DNA of 64,000 nt. Origin: Lachnoclostridium sp. An138. GTDB taxonomy: Bacteria > Bacillota > Clostridia > Lachnospirales > Lachnospiraceae. A model generated the notes under the pieces. It did no database searches and was not told the DNA's origin. It saw only the letters and a program-made list of their open reading frames with translations. The DNA is taken from assembly GCF_002160765.1 (NCBI RefSeq), contig NZ_NFLF01000014.1:45072-109071 (forward strand), written 5' to 3'. Positions 17,301 through 26,021 of this stretch are shown piece after piece. Made by a program: the position numbers and the translations under genes. Positions within the stretch are counted from its first letter, which is position 1. Each line of letters begins with the position of its first letter.

Positions 17301-18164
17301 ATGAAAAAGATTATTGTGACAGGATGCAACGGCCAGCTGGGACGCGCGGTAAATCAGCAGTATGCGGGAAGCACAGAATATGAACTGGTAAACACAGACG
17401 TGGCAGAGCTGGATATCACGAAAGTGGACGAGGTTCTGAAGCTGGCCAGAGAGGTAAAGCCTTACGCTGTCATCAACTGTGCCGCTTATACAAATGTGGA
17501 CAAATGCGAGACAGAGCCGGATCTGGCTTATAAAATCAATGCGGTCGGCGCGCGCAATCTGGCTATCGCGGCCTCTGATGTGGGAGCGAAGCTCATGCAC
17601 ATCTCCACGGACTATGTATTTCCGGGCGATGTGGCGGAACGGCCTCTGACAGAGTTTGATACGCCCAGTCCCAAGAGCATGTATGGAGCCACCAAGCTGG
17701 CGGGAGAGAATTTTGTGCGCGATTTCGCGGACCGTTATTTTATCATCCGGACGGCCTGGCTTTACGGAGACGGACATAATTTCGCCAAGACCATGCTGAA
17801 GCTTTCCGAGACCAACGATACCATCGGCGTGGTTATGGATCAGGTGGGAACGCCTACCAGCGCTGTGGAGCTGGCGAAGGCCATCAAGTACCTGCTTCCC
17901 ACGGATAATTACGGACTCTTCCACGGCACCTGCGAGGGAGATACCAACTGGGCGGAGTTCGCCGCCACAGTTCTCCGCCTGGCAGGAAAGAAGACGGTAA
18001 TCGAGCCCATTACCTCACAGGAGTACAAGCGGCGGTTTCCGGCTTCCGCGGATCGTCCGGCCTATTCCATTCTGGAAAATTATATGCTGAAGCTGACCAC
18101 AGACTTTTCCTTTGCCTCCTGGCAGGACGCCATTGAGGTATATATGAAAGAGCTGCTGGGATAA
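17301..18164 (+). CDS. rfbD: dTDP-4-dehydrorhamnose reductase
   Basis: A 287-residue cytoplasmic short-chain dehydrogenase that makes dTDP-L-rhamnose from dTDP-4-dehydro-L-rhamnose with NAD(P)H. The dinucleotide motif is GCNGQLGRAV near residues 8-17, NCAAYTNVDKCE follows, STDYVFPGD carries the catalytic Thr region and Y-G-A-T-K the catalytic Tyr/Lys. RTAWLYGDGHNF and QVGTPTSAVELA are RmlD signatures. The rest of the rml set (rmlA, B, C) is not in the window, so they must be elsewhere. AAAGGAG precedes the ATG. Sited among glycosyltransferases, it points to rhamnose in the polymer. Confidence 0.92.
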   Translation: MKKIIVTGCNGQLGRAVNQQYAGSTEYELVNTDVAELDITKVDEVLKLAREVKPYAVINCAAYTNVDKCETEPDLAYKINAVGARNLAIAASDVGAKLMHISTDYVFPGDVAERPLTEFDTPSPKSMYGATKLAGENFVRDFADRYFIIRTAWLYGDGHNFAKTMLKLSETNDTIGVVMDQVGTPTSAVELAKAIKYLLPTDNYGLFHGTCEGDTNWAEFAATVLRLAGKKTVIEPITSQEYKRRFPASADRPAYSILENYMLKLTTDFSFASWQDAIEVYMKELLG

Positions 18165-18259
18165 ATCCCGCAGGGATGAAGACTGCCGGGAGAAAGACTG
18201 CCGGCACGGAAAAAGGTGCCGGGAGCAGTTCCCCGCCCGTACGAAAGGAGAAGCACCTG

Positions 18260-19213
18260 ATGACTGGAAATGATATTTTATATCTGGTAATCCCCTGCTA
18301 CAATGAAGAGGCTGTTCTGCATGAGACTGCGAAGCAGCTTCTGGAGAAAATGAATTCCATGTTTGAGCGGGGCATGATATCCAGAGAGAGCAAAATCATG
18401 TTTGTCAATGACGGCTCCAAGGATAAGACCTGGGAGATCATTGAGGAGCTTCACGCTTCCAATCCCATCTACTCCGGCGTAAAGCTGTCCCGGAACAAAG
18501 GACACCAGAACGCGCTGCTGGCCGGCCTGATGACGGCGAAGGAGAAGGCGGATATGACCATTTCTCTGGACGCGGACCTGCAGGATGATGTGGACGTCAT
18601 TGATCAGATGGTGGAAAAGTATTATCAGGGAAACGATGTGGTCTACGGTGTGCGCAGCGCCCGCAAGACAGATACCTTTTTCAAGAAATTTACGGCTCAG
18701 GGTTTTTATAAGCTGATGCAGGCCATGGGAGTGGAGATTGTCTACAATCACGCGGACTACCGGCTTATGAGTAAACGGGCCATGGAAGGGCTTTCGCAGT
18801 TTAAGGAAGTCAATCTGTTTCTGAGAGGAATCGTTCCGTTGATCGGCTACAAGTCAGACGTGGTGACCTATGAACGCCATGAGAGATTCGCGGGAGAATC
18901 CAAGTATCCGCTGAAGAAAATGCTGGCCTTCGCCACAGATGGAATCACTTCCTTCAGCATTAAGCCCATCCGCCTGATTACCACTTGCGGAATCCTGATC
19001 TTTGCCATCAGCCTCGTGATGCTTTTGTATTTTCTGATAGTCCATTTTATGGGACGGACTGTAGCGGGCTGGACCAGCATGATTGTCTCGATCTGGGCCA
19101 TCGGCGGCCTGCAGCTTCTGGCCATCGGAATTGTGGGCGAGTATATCGGAAAGATCTATCTGGAGACGAAGGAACGGCCCAAATATATTATCGAAACTGT
19201 ACTGGATGAGTAG
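18260..19213 (+). CDS. Membrane-anchored polyprenyl-phosphate glycosyltransferase (GtrB-like)
   Basis: A 317-residue GT2 with the N-terminal catalytic domain (LVIPCYNEEAVL, FVNDGSKDKT, SLDADLQDD as the DXD) and two C-terminal transmembrane helices (about residues 235-300), the GtrB / DPM3-less DPM architecture. It should attach a sugar to undecaprenyl phosphate for use outside the cell. The ATG at 18260 is chosen because AAAGGAG is nine bases upstream; the longer frame from 18176 would encode a basic, low-complexity extension with no ribosome site. The 95-base gap before it holds small GC-rich repeats. It is followed at nine bases by a GT-C-like gene that may use its product. Confidence 0.9.
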   Translation: MTGNDILYLVIPCYNEEAVLHETAKQLLEKMNSMFERGMISRESKIMFVNDGSKDKTWEIIEELHASNPIYSGVKLSRNKGHQNALLAGLMTAKEKADMTISLDADLQDDVDVIDQMVEKYYQGNDVVYGVRSARKTDTFFKKFTAQGFYKLMQAMGVEIVYNHADYRLMSKRAMEGLSQFKEVNLFLRGIVPLIGYKSDVVTYERHERFAGESKYPLKKMLAFATDGITSFSIKPIRLITTCGILIFAISLVMLLYFLIVHFMGRTVAGWTSMIVSIWAIGGLQLLAIGIVGEYIGKIYLETKERPKYIIETVLDE

Positions 19214-19222
19214 GAGAGTTTT

Positions 19223-20437
19223 ATGAATAAATTAACAGAAAAGCGGGAAGCCATAAAATTTGACCGGGCGGACATCCTGTATCTGGCGGCCATCACGGTC
19301 ATCGGGCTGGCGATCCGCCTGATTCTGCGCGTGGTGACGACGGATGACTGGGTGATGTACTGGGACCCGTGGATTTCAGACCTGAAGGAGATGGGATTTT
19401 CCTATCTGGCCACGGACCGCTACGACTATACCCCCACCTTTGTCTATATTCTGTGGGCGATCAGCAAGCTTCCCATCAATCCCATGACAGCCTACAAAGG
19501 GCTTCACATTGCCCTTGACTTCGTGGCGGCCGTGATCATGGGTAAGATTGCGTGGAAGGTCACAGGAAGTAAGATAAAAAGTATCGCCGCTTATGGTCTG
19601 ATGCTGCTGGTGCCTACGATCTGGGCCAACAGCGCTCTCTGGGCTCAGTGTGATATTATTTTCATGACCTTTCTTTTACTGTGCTTTTACTATTTCTTTG
19701 AGGACAGGCCCAACCTTGCCATGTTCTTTTACGGAATGGCCTTTGTGTTCAAGCTTCAGTCCCTGTTTATTTTCCCGTTTCTTGTGATTCTCTGGGTGAA
19801 TAAAAAGGTGCAGCTTAAAGCTTTCCTGTGGATTCCGGTCCTGTATTTTCTGAGCATTGTGCCGGCCTGGATCGCGGGACGGCCGCTGATGGATCTGATC
19901 AATATCTACATGGCCCAGGGCGCTCAGGATGTGTGGTCCCTGTCCATCAAATGGCCGAATATCTATCAGATCATCGGAAATCAGTATTTCCTGCTGGAGT
20001 ATGCGTCCTCGGGAACCTGGCTGATCCTTGGCATCCTGATGATCCTCATGTATGCCATGGCCCGGAAGAGATACCGGATTACCAATGAATTTATCGTGCA
20101 GATGGCGCTGTTTTTCGCGATTCTGACGCCCTATTTCCTGCCTCATATGCATGAGCGCTACGGCTGTGTGGCGGACATTCTGGCGATCATCTATGCGCTG
20201 ATGAACATAAAGAAATTTTATTTCCCGCTGGCTCATATTCTGATTTCCTTTAACTGCTATATGGCCTATCTCAGCCATCTGGGCTCGGACGAGCCGGCGA
20301 TTTACTATGGCGTGTGGGCCTTTGCGGAGCTGGGGCTTCTGATTCTTGTGGGTCTTGACGTCTGGAATTACCTGAAAAATCCAGACAATCAGCTTCCGGA
20401 CAGCCAGCTTTCGGTCAAAGAAAAGGAGGCGGCGTAA
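19223..20437 (+). CDS. GPI18/COG5542-type GT-C mannosyltransferase-like membrane protein
   Basis: A 404-residue polytopic protein with about ten helices. The first extracytoplasmic loop has TTDDWVMYWDPW and DRYDYTPTF, giving the acidic pair expected for a GT-C active site; WANSALWAQCD and PHMHERYG are COG5542 (Gpi18-related) hallmarks. GT-C enzymes take sugars from polyprenyl-phosphate donors on the outer membrane face. The gene directly follows a GtrB-like GT2, which could make that donor, and overlaps its own shortened paralogue by one base. Sugar unknown. Confidence 0.82.
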   Translation: MNKLTEKREAIKFDRADILYLAAITVIGLAIRLILRVVTTDDWVMYWDPWISDLKEMGFSYLATDRYDYTPTFVYILWAISKLPINPMTAYKGLHIALDFVAAVIMGKIAWKVTGSKIKSIAAYGLMLLVPTIWANSALWAQCDIIFMTFLLLCFYYFFEDRPNLAMFFYGMAFVFKLQSLFIFPFLVILWVNKKVQLKAFLWIPVLYFLSIVPAWIAGRPLMDLINIYMAQGAQDVWSLSIKWPNIYQIIGNQYFLLEYASSGTWLILGILMILMYAMARKRYRITNEFIVQMALFFAILTPYFLPHMHERYGCVADILAIIYALMNIKKFYFPLAHILISFNCYMAYLSHLGSDEPAIYYGVWAFAELGLLILVGLDVWNYLKNPDNQLPDSQLSVKEKEAA

Positions 20438-21423
20438 TGGACGATTTTTTAAGAGATTTTATCGTGAAAAAATGGAAAATCGGCAGCTTCACCTTTACCT
20501 TCCTGGACGCGCTTCTGGCAGTCTGCATCACGGGTACGGGAATCTTTCTGAGGCTTCCGGTGATGGACTATACTGCCACCGGGCCTGAGAAAATCGGAGC
20601 CATCGTGCTGGAATATCTGCTGGCTGTCCTGTGCGGGGCCATTGTGCACCGCTGTACGGGGAGCAGAAACCGCGCGTTTCTGACCTATACGATTCTTGTG
20701 ATTTATCCCACGATCGCAGCAAATGGCGCGCTCTGGAATGTCAATGCCGTGTATTATGTGATTCTGTTTTTTGCAGGCTTTTATCTGTATATCCGCGGCT
20801 TCCGTGTTCTGGGATGGATAAGCGGGCTGGCCGGTACGGCGATTGCCCTGTACCGGATCTGGCAGTGGCAGATGGCTTTAAGTGTGGCTTATCCGGTAAG
20901 CCTGAGCCGGGGATGGCCGAATTTCTATGAAATCATCGGAAAGACAGCCTTTGTAGACCTGTTTGACAAGGTCTCTCTGCTGGTTCTGGCAGGGCTTCTT
21001 CTGACGCTTGCCTACTGTTTTGCGAAGAAAAAAGTCCGGATCACACCGGATCTGGCGCTGCAGCTGTTTCTCTTTCTGGCGGTGCTGATTCCGTATTTTG
21101 CGCCTTATATGCCTGCCTGGGCAGGATATACGGCGGACATCGCGGCCCTTCTGTACTTCATGCGCCGGAAAGACCGGTTTTATCTGCCTATGCTGCACCT
21201 GATTGTTTCCTACAGCGCCTATGCGTATATGACTAACGGAGAGACGAAGCTTCCGATGGTGGTGTTCTCTGTGATTCTGCTGGGAATTCTGGTCAATGTG
21301 GGCGTGGATCTCTACCGGGAGGCGGCCGCCCAGACTGCGCCGGCGGCAGCGGGCCTGACGGGAACGGAGCAGGCGGATGAGGCTTCTGTCCGGGAGACAG
21401 AGGCTCAGGGAGCAAAATCATGA
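20437..21423 (+). CDS. Shortened GT-C-like paralogue lacking the catalytic motifs
   Basis: A 328-residue polytopic membrane protein clearly homologous to the preceding gene: PTIAANGALWNVN aligns with PTIWANSALWAQC, and the PNFYEIIG and TADIAALLY segments also align. It lacks about 50 residues that include the first acidic loop of the active enzyme, and the H-x-H-E-R motif is replaced by YMPAWAG. It is probably a non-catalytic partner or a structural pseudoenzyme, but it has an intact frame and good coupling (the ATG overlaps the previous stop by one base, and its own end overlaps the MBOAT gene by four). The Ala/Glu-rich tail is cytoplasmic or unstructured. Confidence 0.75.
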   Translation: MDDFLRDFIVKKWKIGSFTFTFLDALLAVCITGTGIFLRLPVMDYTATGPEKIGAIVLEYLLAVLCGAIVHRCTGSRNRAFLTYTILVIYPTIAANGALWNVNAVYYVILFFAGFYLYIRGFRVLGWISGLAGTAIALYRIWQWQMALSVAYPVSLSRGWPNFYEIIGKTAFVDLFDKVSLLVLAGLLLTLAYCFAKKKVRITPDLALQLFLFLAVLIPYFAPYMPAWAGYTADIAALLYFMRRKDRFYLPMLHLIVSYSAYAYMTNGETKLPMVVFSVILLGILVNVGVDLYREAAAQTAPAAAGLTGTEQADEASVRETEAQGAKS

Positions 21424-22853
21424 CTTCAAATATTATGCTGACTCTGGCTTTTCTGGCCGGCGTGCTGGCAGTCTACTATCTGACGCCGAAGGCGGGCAGA
21501 CAGTGGATTCTGCTGGCCGCCAGCCTGCTTTTTTATCTGAGCGCGGACCCGCGCATGCTTCTCCTTTCGGGCGGAAGTGCGCTCTGGTCCTTCGCGGCAG
21601 GCATCGGCACGGAACGGGCCGGGACAAAGGGACAGAAGAAGGCCTGGCTGCTGGCGGCAGTCCTTCCGGCGCTTCTGGTTCTGTTTGTATTTAAATATTT
21701 TAATTTCTTTGTGGGTTCCGTGTGGTCTCTTGTGGGAGCCGCAGGCCTTTCCGGGAGCGCGCCCGTGCTGTCGCTGGCGCTCCCTCTGGGTATTTCCTAT
21801 TATACGTTTAAGATGATCAGCTATAATGCGGATGTCTTTCTGGGGAAGCGGGAGGCCGAAAAAGGAATCTCCGGCTGCGGCGCTTACCTGACCTATGTGC
21901 TGTTCTTTCCGCAGATTGTGTCGGGACCCATTGAGCGTTCGGAGGGTTTTCTTGCGCAGCTTCATGAGGGCCCGTGCTATGACGCGGCCCTGTTTGCGGA
22001 AGGAATGCAGCGGATCGTACTGGGACTGTTCAAAAAGCTTGTGATAGCAAACCGGCTGAGCGCTTATGTGGATACGGTCTTTGGGGCTCCGGAGAGCTAT
22101 CCGGGTCTGGCCTGCGTGATGGCTGCCTTTTTCTATTCCTTCCAGCTTTACTGTGATTTTTCCGGGTATTCGGATATCGCTGTGGGAATGGGGAATCTGC
22201 TGGGCATCCGCAGCAGGAAGAACTTTGACTGTCCTTATTTCTCCAGAGGGATCAAGGAGTTCTGGAGCCGCTGGCATATTTCCCTTTCCAGCTGGCTTAA
22301 AAGTTATGTCTATATTCCGCTGGGGGGAAACCGGGTATCGGCGGTCCGCCGCTGTGTCAATGTGCTGGCGGTCTTTCTGATCAGCGGCCTCTGGCATGGA
22401 GCCGGATGGACATTTCTCATCTGGGGCGCCATCCACGGCGTCTGGAATATGTTTGCGCGGAAGAAAGAGCCTGACTGCGGTCCGGTCAGAAAGATCTGGC
22501 AGACGCTGGTGACTTTTCTGGGCGTGACGCTCGGCTGGGTCTTTTTCCGGGCGGAAAGCTTTGGAGCCGCGCTGACGTTTCTGAAGCGCGCCGTGACAGG
22601 CTTTTCCCTGTCCTATCTGGATATCCAGAATTCCATCCTGCCCTTTACGGGAGACAATACCTGCGCGGCCTATTTCCTGACGGCCTGCGGTTTTCTCTTC
22701 CTGCTGTTCCTGTATGAGAGAGGAAGAGTCTACGGGAAGACCCGTGAAAAGGGAGAGGCTTACCTGTCTGTATTCTGGCTTGTACTTATGACCTTAAGCG
22801 TCGTGCTGTTCGGCGTGTTCGGCGTGTCGGGCTTCCTGTATGCGAATTTTTAA
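21420..22853 (+). CDS. MBOAT-family O-acyltransferase (AlgI/DltB-like)
   Basis: A 477-residue polytopic membrane acyltransferase that moves an acyl group, usually acetyl, across the membrane to an extracytoplasmic glycan. Family blocks are present: PLGISYYTFKMISYNADV, PQIVSGPIERSE, EFWSRWHISLSSWLKSYVYIPLGG, and the catalytic His in ISGLWHGAGWTFLIWGAIHG. About ten or more helices. It overlaps the previous gene by four bases (ATGA) and is followed by an SGNH-type partner, the standard two-component layout (AlgI plus AlgJ/X, or DltB plus DltD). Two acyltransferase-3 genes follow. Confidence 0.92.
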   Translation: MTSNIMLTLAFLAGVLAVYYLTPKAGRQWILLAASLLFYLSADPRMLLLSGGSALWSFAAGIGTERAGTKGQKKAWLLAAVLPALLVLFVFKYFNFFVGSVWSLVGAAGLSGSAPVLSLALPLGISYYTFKMISYNADVFLGKREAEKGISGCGAYLTYVLFFPQIVSGPIERSEGFLAQLHEGPCYDAALFAEGMQRIVLGLFKKLVIANRLSAYVDTVFGAPESYPGLACVMAAFFYSFQLYCDFSGYSDIAVGMGNLLGIRSRKNFDCPYFSRGIKEFWSRWHISLSSWLKSYVYIPLGGNRVSAVRRCVNVLAVFLISGLWHGAGWTFLIWGAIHGVWNMFARKKEPDCGPVRKIWQTLVTFLGVTLGWVFFRAESFGAALTFLKRAVTGFSLSYLDIQNSILPFTGDNTCAAYFLTACGFLFLLFLYERGRVYGKTREKGEAYLSVFWLVLMTLSVVLFGVFGVSGFLYANF

Positions 22854-22886
22854 CCGGACGGGAATGAAAGGAGTACCGAAAACCTT

Positions 22887-23822
22887 ATGAAACGAATCCT
22901 GACTGCAGTGGGAAGCGCCCTGCTGGCGGCCCTTCTTCTGATTTTCGTGAAAAATGAATATGCGCGTCTCCTTCCGGTCTCTACTTATGGTATGCAGGCG
23001 GCTGTCGCGCAGGGGGAGACGGAAAACCTGTTTATCGGTTCCTCCATGTTTCGCCAGGGACTTTCCATCGACGTGCTGGAAGAGGAGCTTCCGGGAACCT
23101 CCTATATTCTCTCCTATAACGGCAATCAGCCGGCTCTGATGGCCATGGAGCTTGCGTATATGCTGGAGCAGGGCTTACAGGTGACCAACATTTATATTGA
23201 TCTGTACCCCTATACGGCAGCGGCGGCCCCCTGGATCAGTGACACGAAGATTCTTCTTGATACGGATCTGGATTTCAAGATCCGGGCCTGGAGGCTGATG
23301 GCAGAGAACAGCGGCGCGGATTTTTCGGATTTTTTTGAGTTTTTTGTGACGGCCAATAACGAGCAGCTTCTGACCTATCCGATCAACAACCGCCTGGTGT
23401 CCTCCCAGTTCCGCAACGGGGGAACCCTGCTCGCCCAGGAGGGCAGTACAAGGGAGGAGCTCTATGCTCTTGGCATGCTGGGAAGCCGGGACGGGCTGAA
23501 TGAGGCGCAGGTGGAGGGCTACCGCCAGCTGGCGGCTCTGGCTCAGGAATACGGCCTGAATCTGTATTTCCTGGAGACGCCCAAGTATGAACGGATGTAT
23601 GCGGACGAGGATTATATGGAGCTCTATGAGCTCTGCCTGGCGGAAATCGGGGATATCGAAGAGAACTGGGAGGGGAAAGGAAGTTTTACCCTCATCTGTG
23701 CGGAGGACCTGGACTTTGACTCCTCCGACCCGGGAAATTTTCAGGATCTGATTCATCTGTCGGCGGCTGGCCGGACAGAATATACGCGGCTGCTCTGCGG
23801 CGCGGTGAAATCTGAGAGATAA
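22887..23822 (+). CDS. SGNH-like partner of the MBOAT acyltransferase (DltD/AlgX-like)
   Basis: A 311-residue protein with one N-terminal signal anchor and an extracytoplasmic SGNH-like domain. Block I is FIGSSMFRQG (Ser at 52 or 53), and near the C terminus D-L-I-H-L-S (about 287-292) supplies the Asp/His of block V. This arrangement matches proteins that receive the acyl group from an MBOAT and pass it to the sugar. It sits immediately after the MBOAT gene. AAAGGAG lies somewhat far (over 10 bases) from the ATG. The target polymer is presumably the one made by the surrounding glycosyltransferases. Confidence 0.8.
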   Translation: MKRILTAVGSALLAALLLIFVKNEYARLLPVSTYGMQAAVAQGETENLFIGSSMFRQGLSIDVLEEELPGTSYILSYNGNQPALMAMELAYMLEQGLQVTNIYIDLYPYTAAAAPWISDTKILLDTDLDFKIRAWRLMAENSGADFSDFFEFFVTANNEQLLTYPINNRLVSSQFRNGGTLLAQEGSTREELYALGMLGSRDGLNEAQVEGYRQLAALAQEYGLNLYFLETPKYERMYADEDYMELYELCLAEIGDIEENWEGKGSFTLICAEDLDFDSSDPGNFQDLIHLSAAGRTEYTRLLCGAVKSER

Positions 23823-23835
23823 CGGAGGCAGAAAT

Positions 23836-25005
23836 ATGAAAAAATTAGCTTATATCGATGGTCTGAAGGGAATCGGAGCCCTGATGGTGTATTTCTGTCA
23901 TTTTGTGTTCGCCTTTTATTATGCGGCCTACAGCCTGACACCGGAGTCGTCCCATACGGCTTCCCAGATTGAAATTGCCATCGGGAAGACTCCGCTGAAT
24001 CTGCTGTACAGCGGAAATGCGGCGGTCTGCCTCTTTCTCGTATTCAGCGGTTTCGTGCTCTGCCTGTCCTATTTCCGGTCAGGCAGGGATAAAAAAAGGC
24101 TTGGAACCAGCGCCTGGAAGCGGTATTTCCGGCTGATGCCCATGATTCTGGCTGCCAATCTTCTGATTTTTGTGCTGATGTCTCTGGGACTTTACCGGAA
24201 TGCGGAGACAGCGGCCATCACAAAATCCGAGGCCTGGTTCGCGGGCTTTAACCAGTTTGCGCCGGATTTCCTGCAGATGCTTTACGAGAGCCTGATAGGC
24301 TGTTTCCTTCAGGGCAGCAACGATTATAACGGCGTGCTCTGGACGATTCCCTATCTGTTTCTGGGAGCGCTGGTGGTGTACCTGGCGGCTTATCTGGTGG
24401 GGAAAAATCCTCTGCGCTATATCGCCTACGGGGTGATGATTCTGGTGTCTGCAGTGACGGATATCTACTTTACAGGTATATTTATGGGCTTTATCGTCTG
24501 TGATTTCTTCTGTACGCAGAAGAAGGGCATGGAGCTCTGGAGAAAATACTGGATTCTGCCGCTCCTGTCCTTTGCCGCCGGCGTATATCTGCTGTCCTAT
24601 CCGTCCATTGGCGTGGATATGGCGGGAACGATCTATGCGCCTCTGCCGCCCGCCTATACGGTGATTTATCATATGGCGGGAGCTGTGGGGCTTCTGGCGG
24701 GCGTAGTGGGACTTTCCGGGCTTCAGAGATTTTTCGGCGCGAAAATTTTCTGTTTTCTCGGAGATATTTCCTACTCCCTGTACCTGCTGCATTTCCCGGT
24801 AATAGCCACCTTTTCCTGCTGGTTCTTTCTGGGGCTTCATGAGAGGCTTGGCTACCATCTGACGGTGGGGCTGGATTTTCTCTGTACGACAGCGCTGGTG
24901 CTGGGAATCGCGTACCTGAGCCGGAGATATGTGGAGCCGGTGAGCGGCCTTCTGGAGCGGGGAATTCAGAAAGCGGCTGCGGGGCGTAAGGCAGAAAGGA
25001 GTTAG
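23836..25005 (+). CDS. Acyltransferase-3 family membrane O-acyltransferase
   Basis: A 389-residue polytopic protein of the OafA/acyltransferase-3 family (PF01757). YIDGLKGIGALMVYFCHFVFAF near the N terminus carries the R/K-and-His signature of the family, CLFLVFSGFVLCLSYF and FLGDISYSLYLLHFPVIATF are later blocks. About ten helices, no C-terminal SGNH domain. Such enzymes O-acetylate glycans or peptidoglycan using cytoplasmic acyl-CoA. GGAGG lies eight bases before the ATG; the stop is two bases before the next acyltransferase gene, so they are one operon with the MBOAT unit. Confidence 0.9.
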   Translation: MKKLAYIDGLKGIGALMVYFCHFVFAFYYAAYSLTPESSHTASQIEIAIGKTPLNLLYSGNAAVCLFLVFSGFVLCLSYFRSGRDKKRLGTSAWKRYFRLMPMILAANLLIFVLMSLGLYRNAETAAITKSEAWFAGFNQFAPDFLQMLYESLIGCFLQGSNDYNGVLWTIPYLFLGALVVYLAAYLVGKNPLRYIAYGVMILVSAVTDIYFTGIFMGFIVCDFFCTQKKGMELWRKYWILPLLSFAAGVYLLSYPSIGVDMAGTIYAPLPPAYTVIYHMAGAVGLLAGVVGLSGLQRFFGAKIFCFLGDISYSLYLLHFPVIATFSCWFFLGLHERLGYHLTVGLDFLCTTALVLGIAYLSRRYVEPVSGLLERGIQKAAAGRKAERS

Positions 25006-25007
25006 AG

Positions 25008-25937
25008 ATGGAAAAGAAGCGGGTGCTCTGGCTGGATATCGCCAAGGCTCTGGGAATTCTGGTGGTGCTTCTGGTGCATACGGGAAAGTCCTTCGGGCCG
25101 GTGAGCTTTTTCGGCGGCATGTTTTATATGCCCATTTTCTTCATACTGGCGGGAATGACTTTCCGCTATAAACCGGAAGAACGCTTCGGGAGCTTCGTAA
25201 AAAAGAAGGCGAAGCGGCTGCTTGTGCCCTATTTCGGGTATAATCTGTTCCTCTTTCTGTTTTTCTTCCTGAAAAACGATCTGCTGGCAGGGCAGGTGAG
25301 CGCGGAATCCTTTTTTCCGCTGCTGGGTATCCTCTATTCCAGAAACTGCCTGTTTCCGATGGATTCGCCGGCAAACGTGTATTTCATGCAGATCCTGAAT
25401 GCGCCCACCTGGTTTCTGACAGGCATGTTCGTAAGCTATCTTCTTTTCTGGCTTATGATGAAGGCGGCGGAAGGAAAGCTGAGAACGGCGGTCTACCTGA
25501 ATTTTGGAGTGCTTCTCGCAGCGGTGCTGGTCCATTATCTCTGCCCGGTGCTTCTGCCCTGGAGTCTGGACTGCGCCCTTTATGCGGTCTCCTTCCTTCT
25601 GTTCGGAAAGGCCCTGTCTGAGAAGGGGATTGTGGAAAGGCTGTACCGGAAGCCAGGGGCGGTTCTTTTGCTGGCGGCGGTCTTTGCGGTCCTGTCCTGG
25701 CTCAACGGAAGCGTGAACATGTCGGTGGCCGATTACGGACATTCCATGATTCTGAACCTGATTGTGGGCTGCGCAGGCTCCCTGCTTGTGATGGTGCTTT
25801 CCCTGTTTCTGGAGAAGCATATGGGCCTTCTGGGGAAATCTTTTGGCTTTCTGGGACGCCATACGCTGCCGGTGCTCTGCCTGCACCTGTTTGTCTATTC
25901 GCTGATCGGAACGGCGCTGCGGCTGCTGGGTCTGTAA
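25008..25937 (+). CDS. Acyltransferase-3 family membrane protein (COG3594-like)
   Basis: A 309-residue polytopic protein resembling the fucose-4-O-acetylase-like group (COG3594) of acyltransferase-3 proteins. WLDIAKALGILVVLLVHTG gives the family Asp/Lys and His, and MPIFFILAGMTFR the second block. About ten hydrophobic segments. AAAGGAG precedes the ATG. It ends the first long glycan operon; a promoter-like sequence lies in the gap that follows. Given the GDP-fucose and 6-deoxy-sugar genes nearby, acetylation of a deoxyhexose is plausible, but the substrate is not readable. Confidence 0.85.
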   Translation: MEKKRVLWLDIAKALGILVVLLVHTGKSFGPVSFFGGMFYMPIFFILAGMTFRYKPEERFGSFVKKKAKRLLVPYFGYNLFLFLFFFLKNDLLAGQVSAESFFPLLGILYSRNCLFPMDSPANVYFMQILNAPTWFLTGMFVSYLLFWLMMKAAEGKLRTAVYLNFGVLLAAVLVHYLCPVLLPWSLDCALYAVSFLLFGKALSEKGIVERLYRKPGAVLLLAAVFAVLSWLNGSVNMSVADYGHSMILNLIVGCAGSLLVMVLSLFLEKHMGLLGKSFGFLGRHTLPVLCLHLFVYSLIGTALRLLGL

Positions 25938-25944
25938 TTTCCGG

Positions 25945-25973
25945 TTGAGAATTCCGGAAAGCTGCGGTATGAT
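25945..25973 (+). promoter_or_regulatory. Probable promoter for the aminotransferase / cytidylyltransferase pair
   Basis: TTGAGA (25945-25950) and TATGAT (25968-25973) are 17 bases apart in the 84-base gap before the HisC-like gene. It would allow expression of the CDP-module separately from the upstream glycan operon. Confidence 0.6.
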
Positions 25974-26021
25974 GAAGGGAAAGATTACGTTTGATACCGC
26001 TTGGTGATGGAGGTAACGAAG

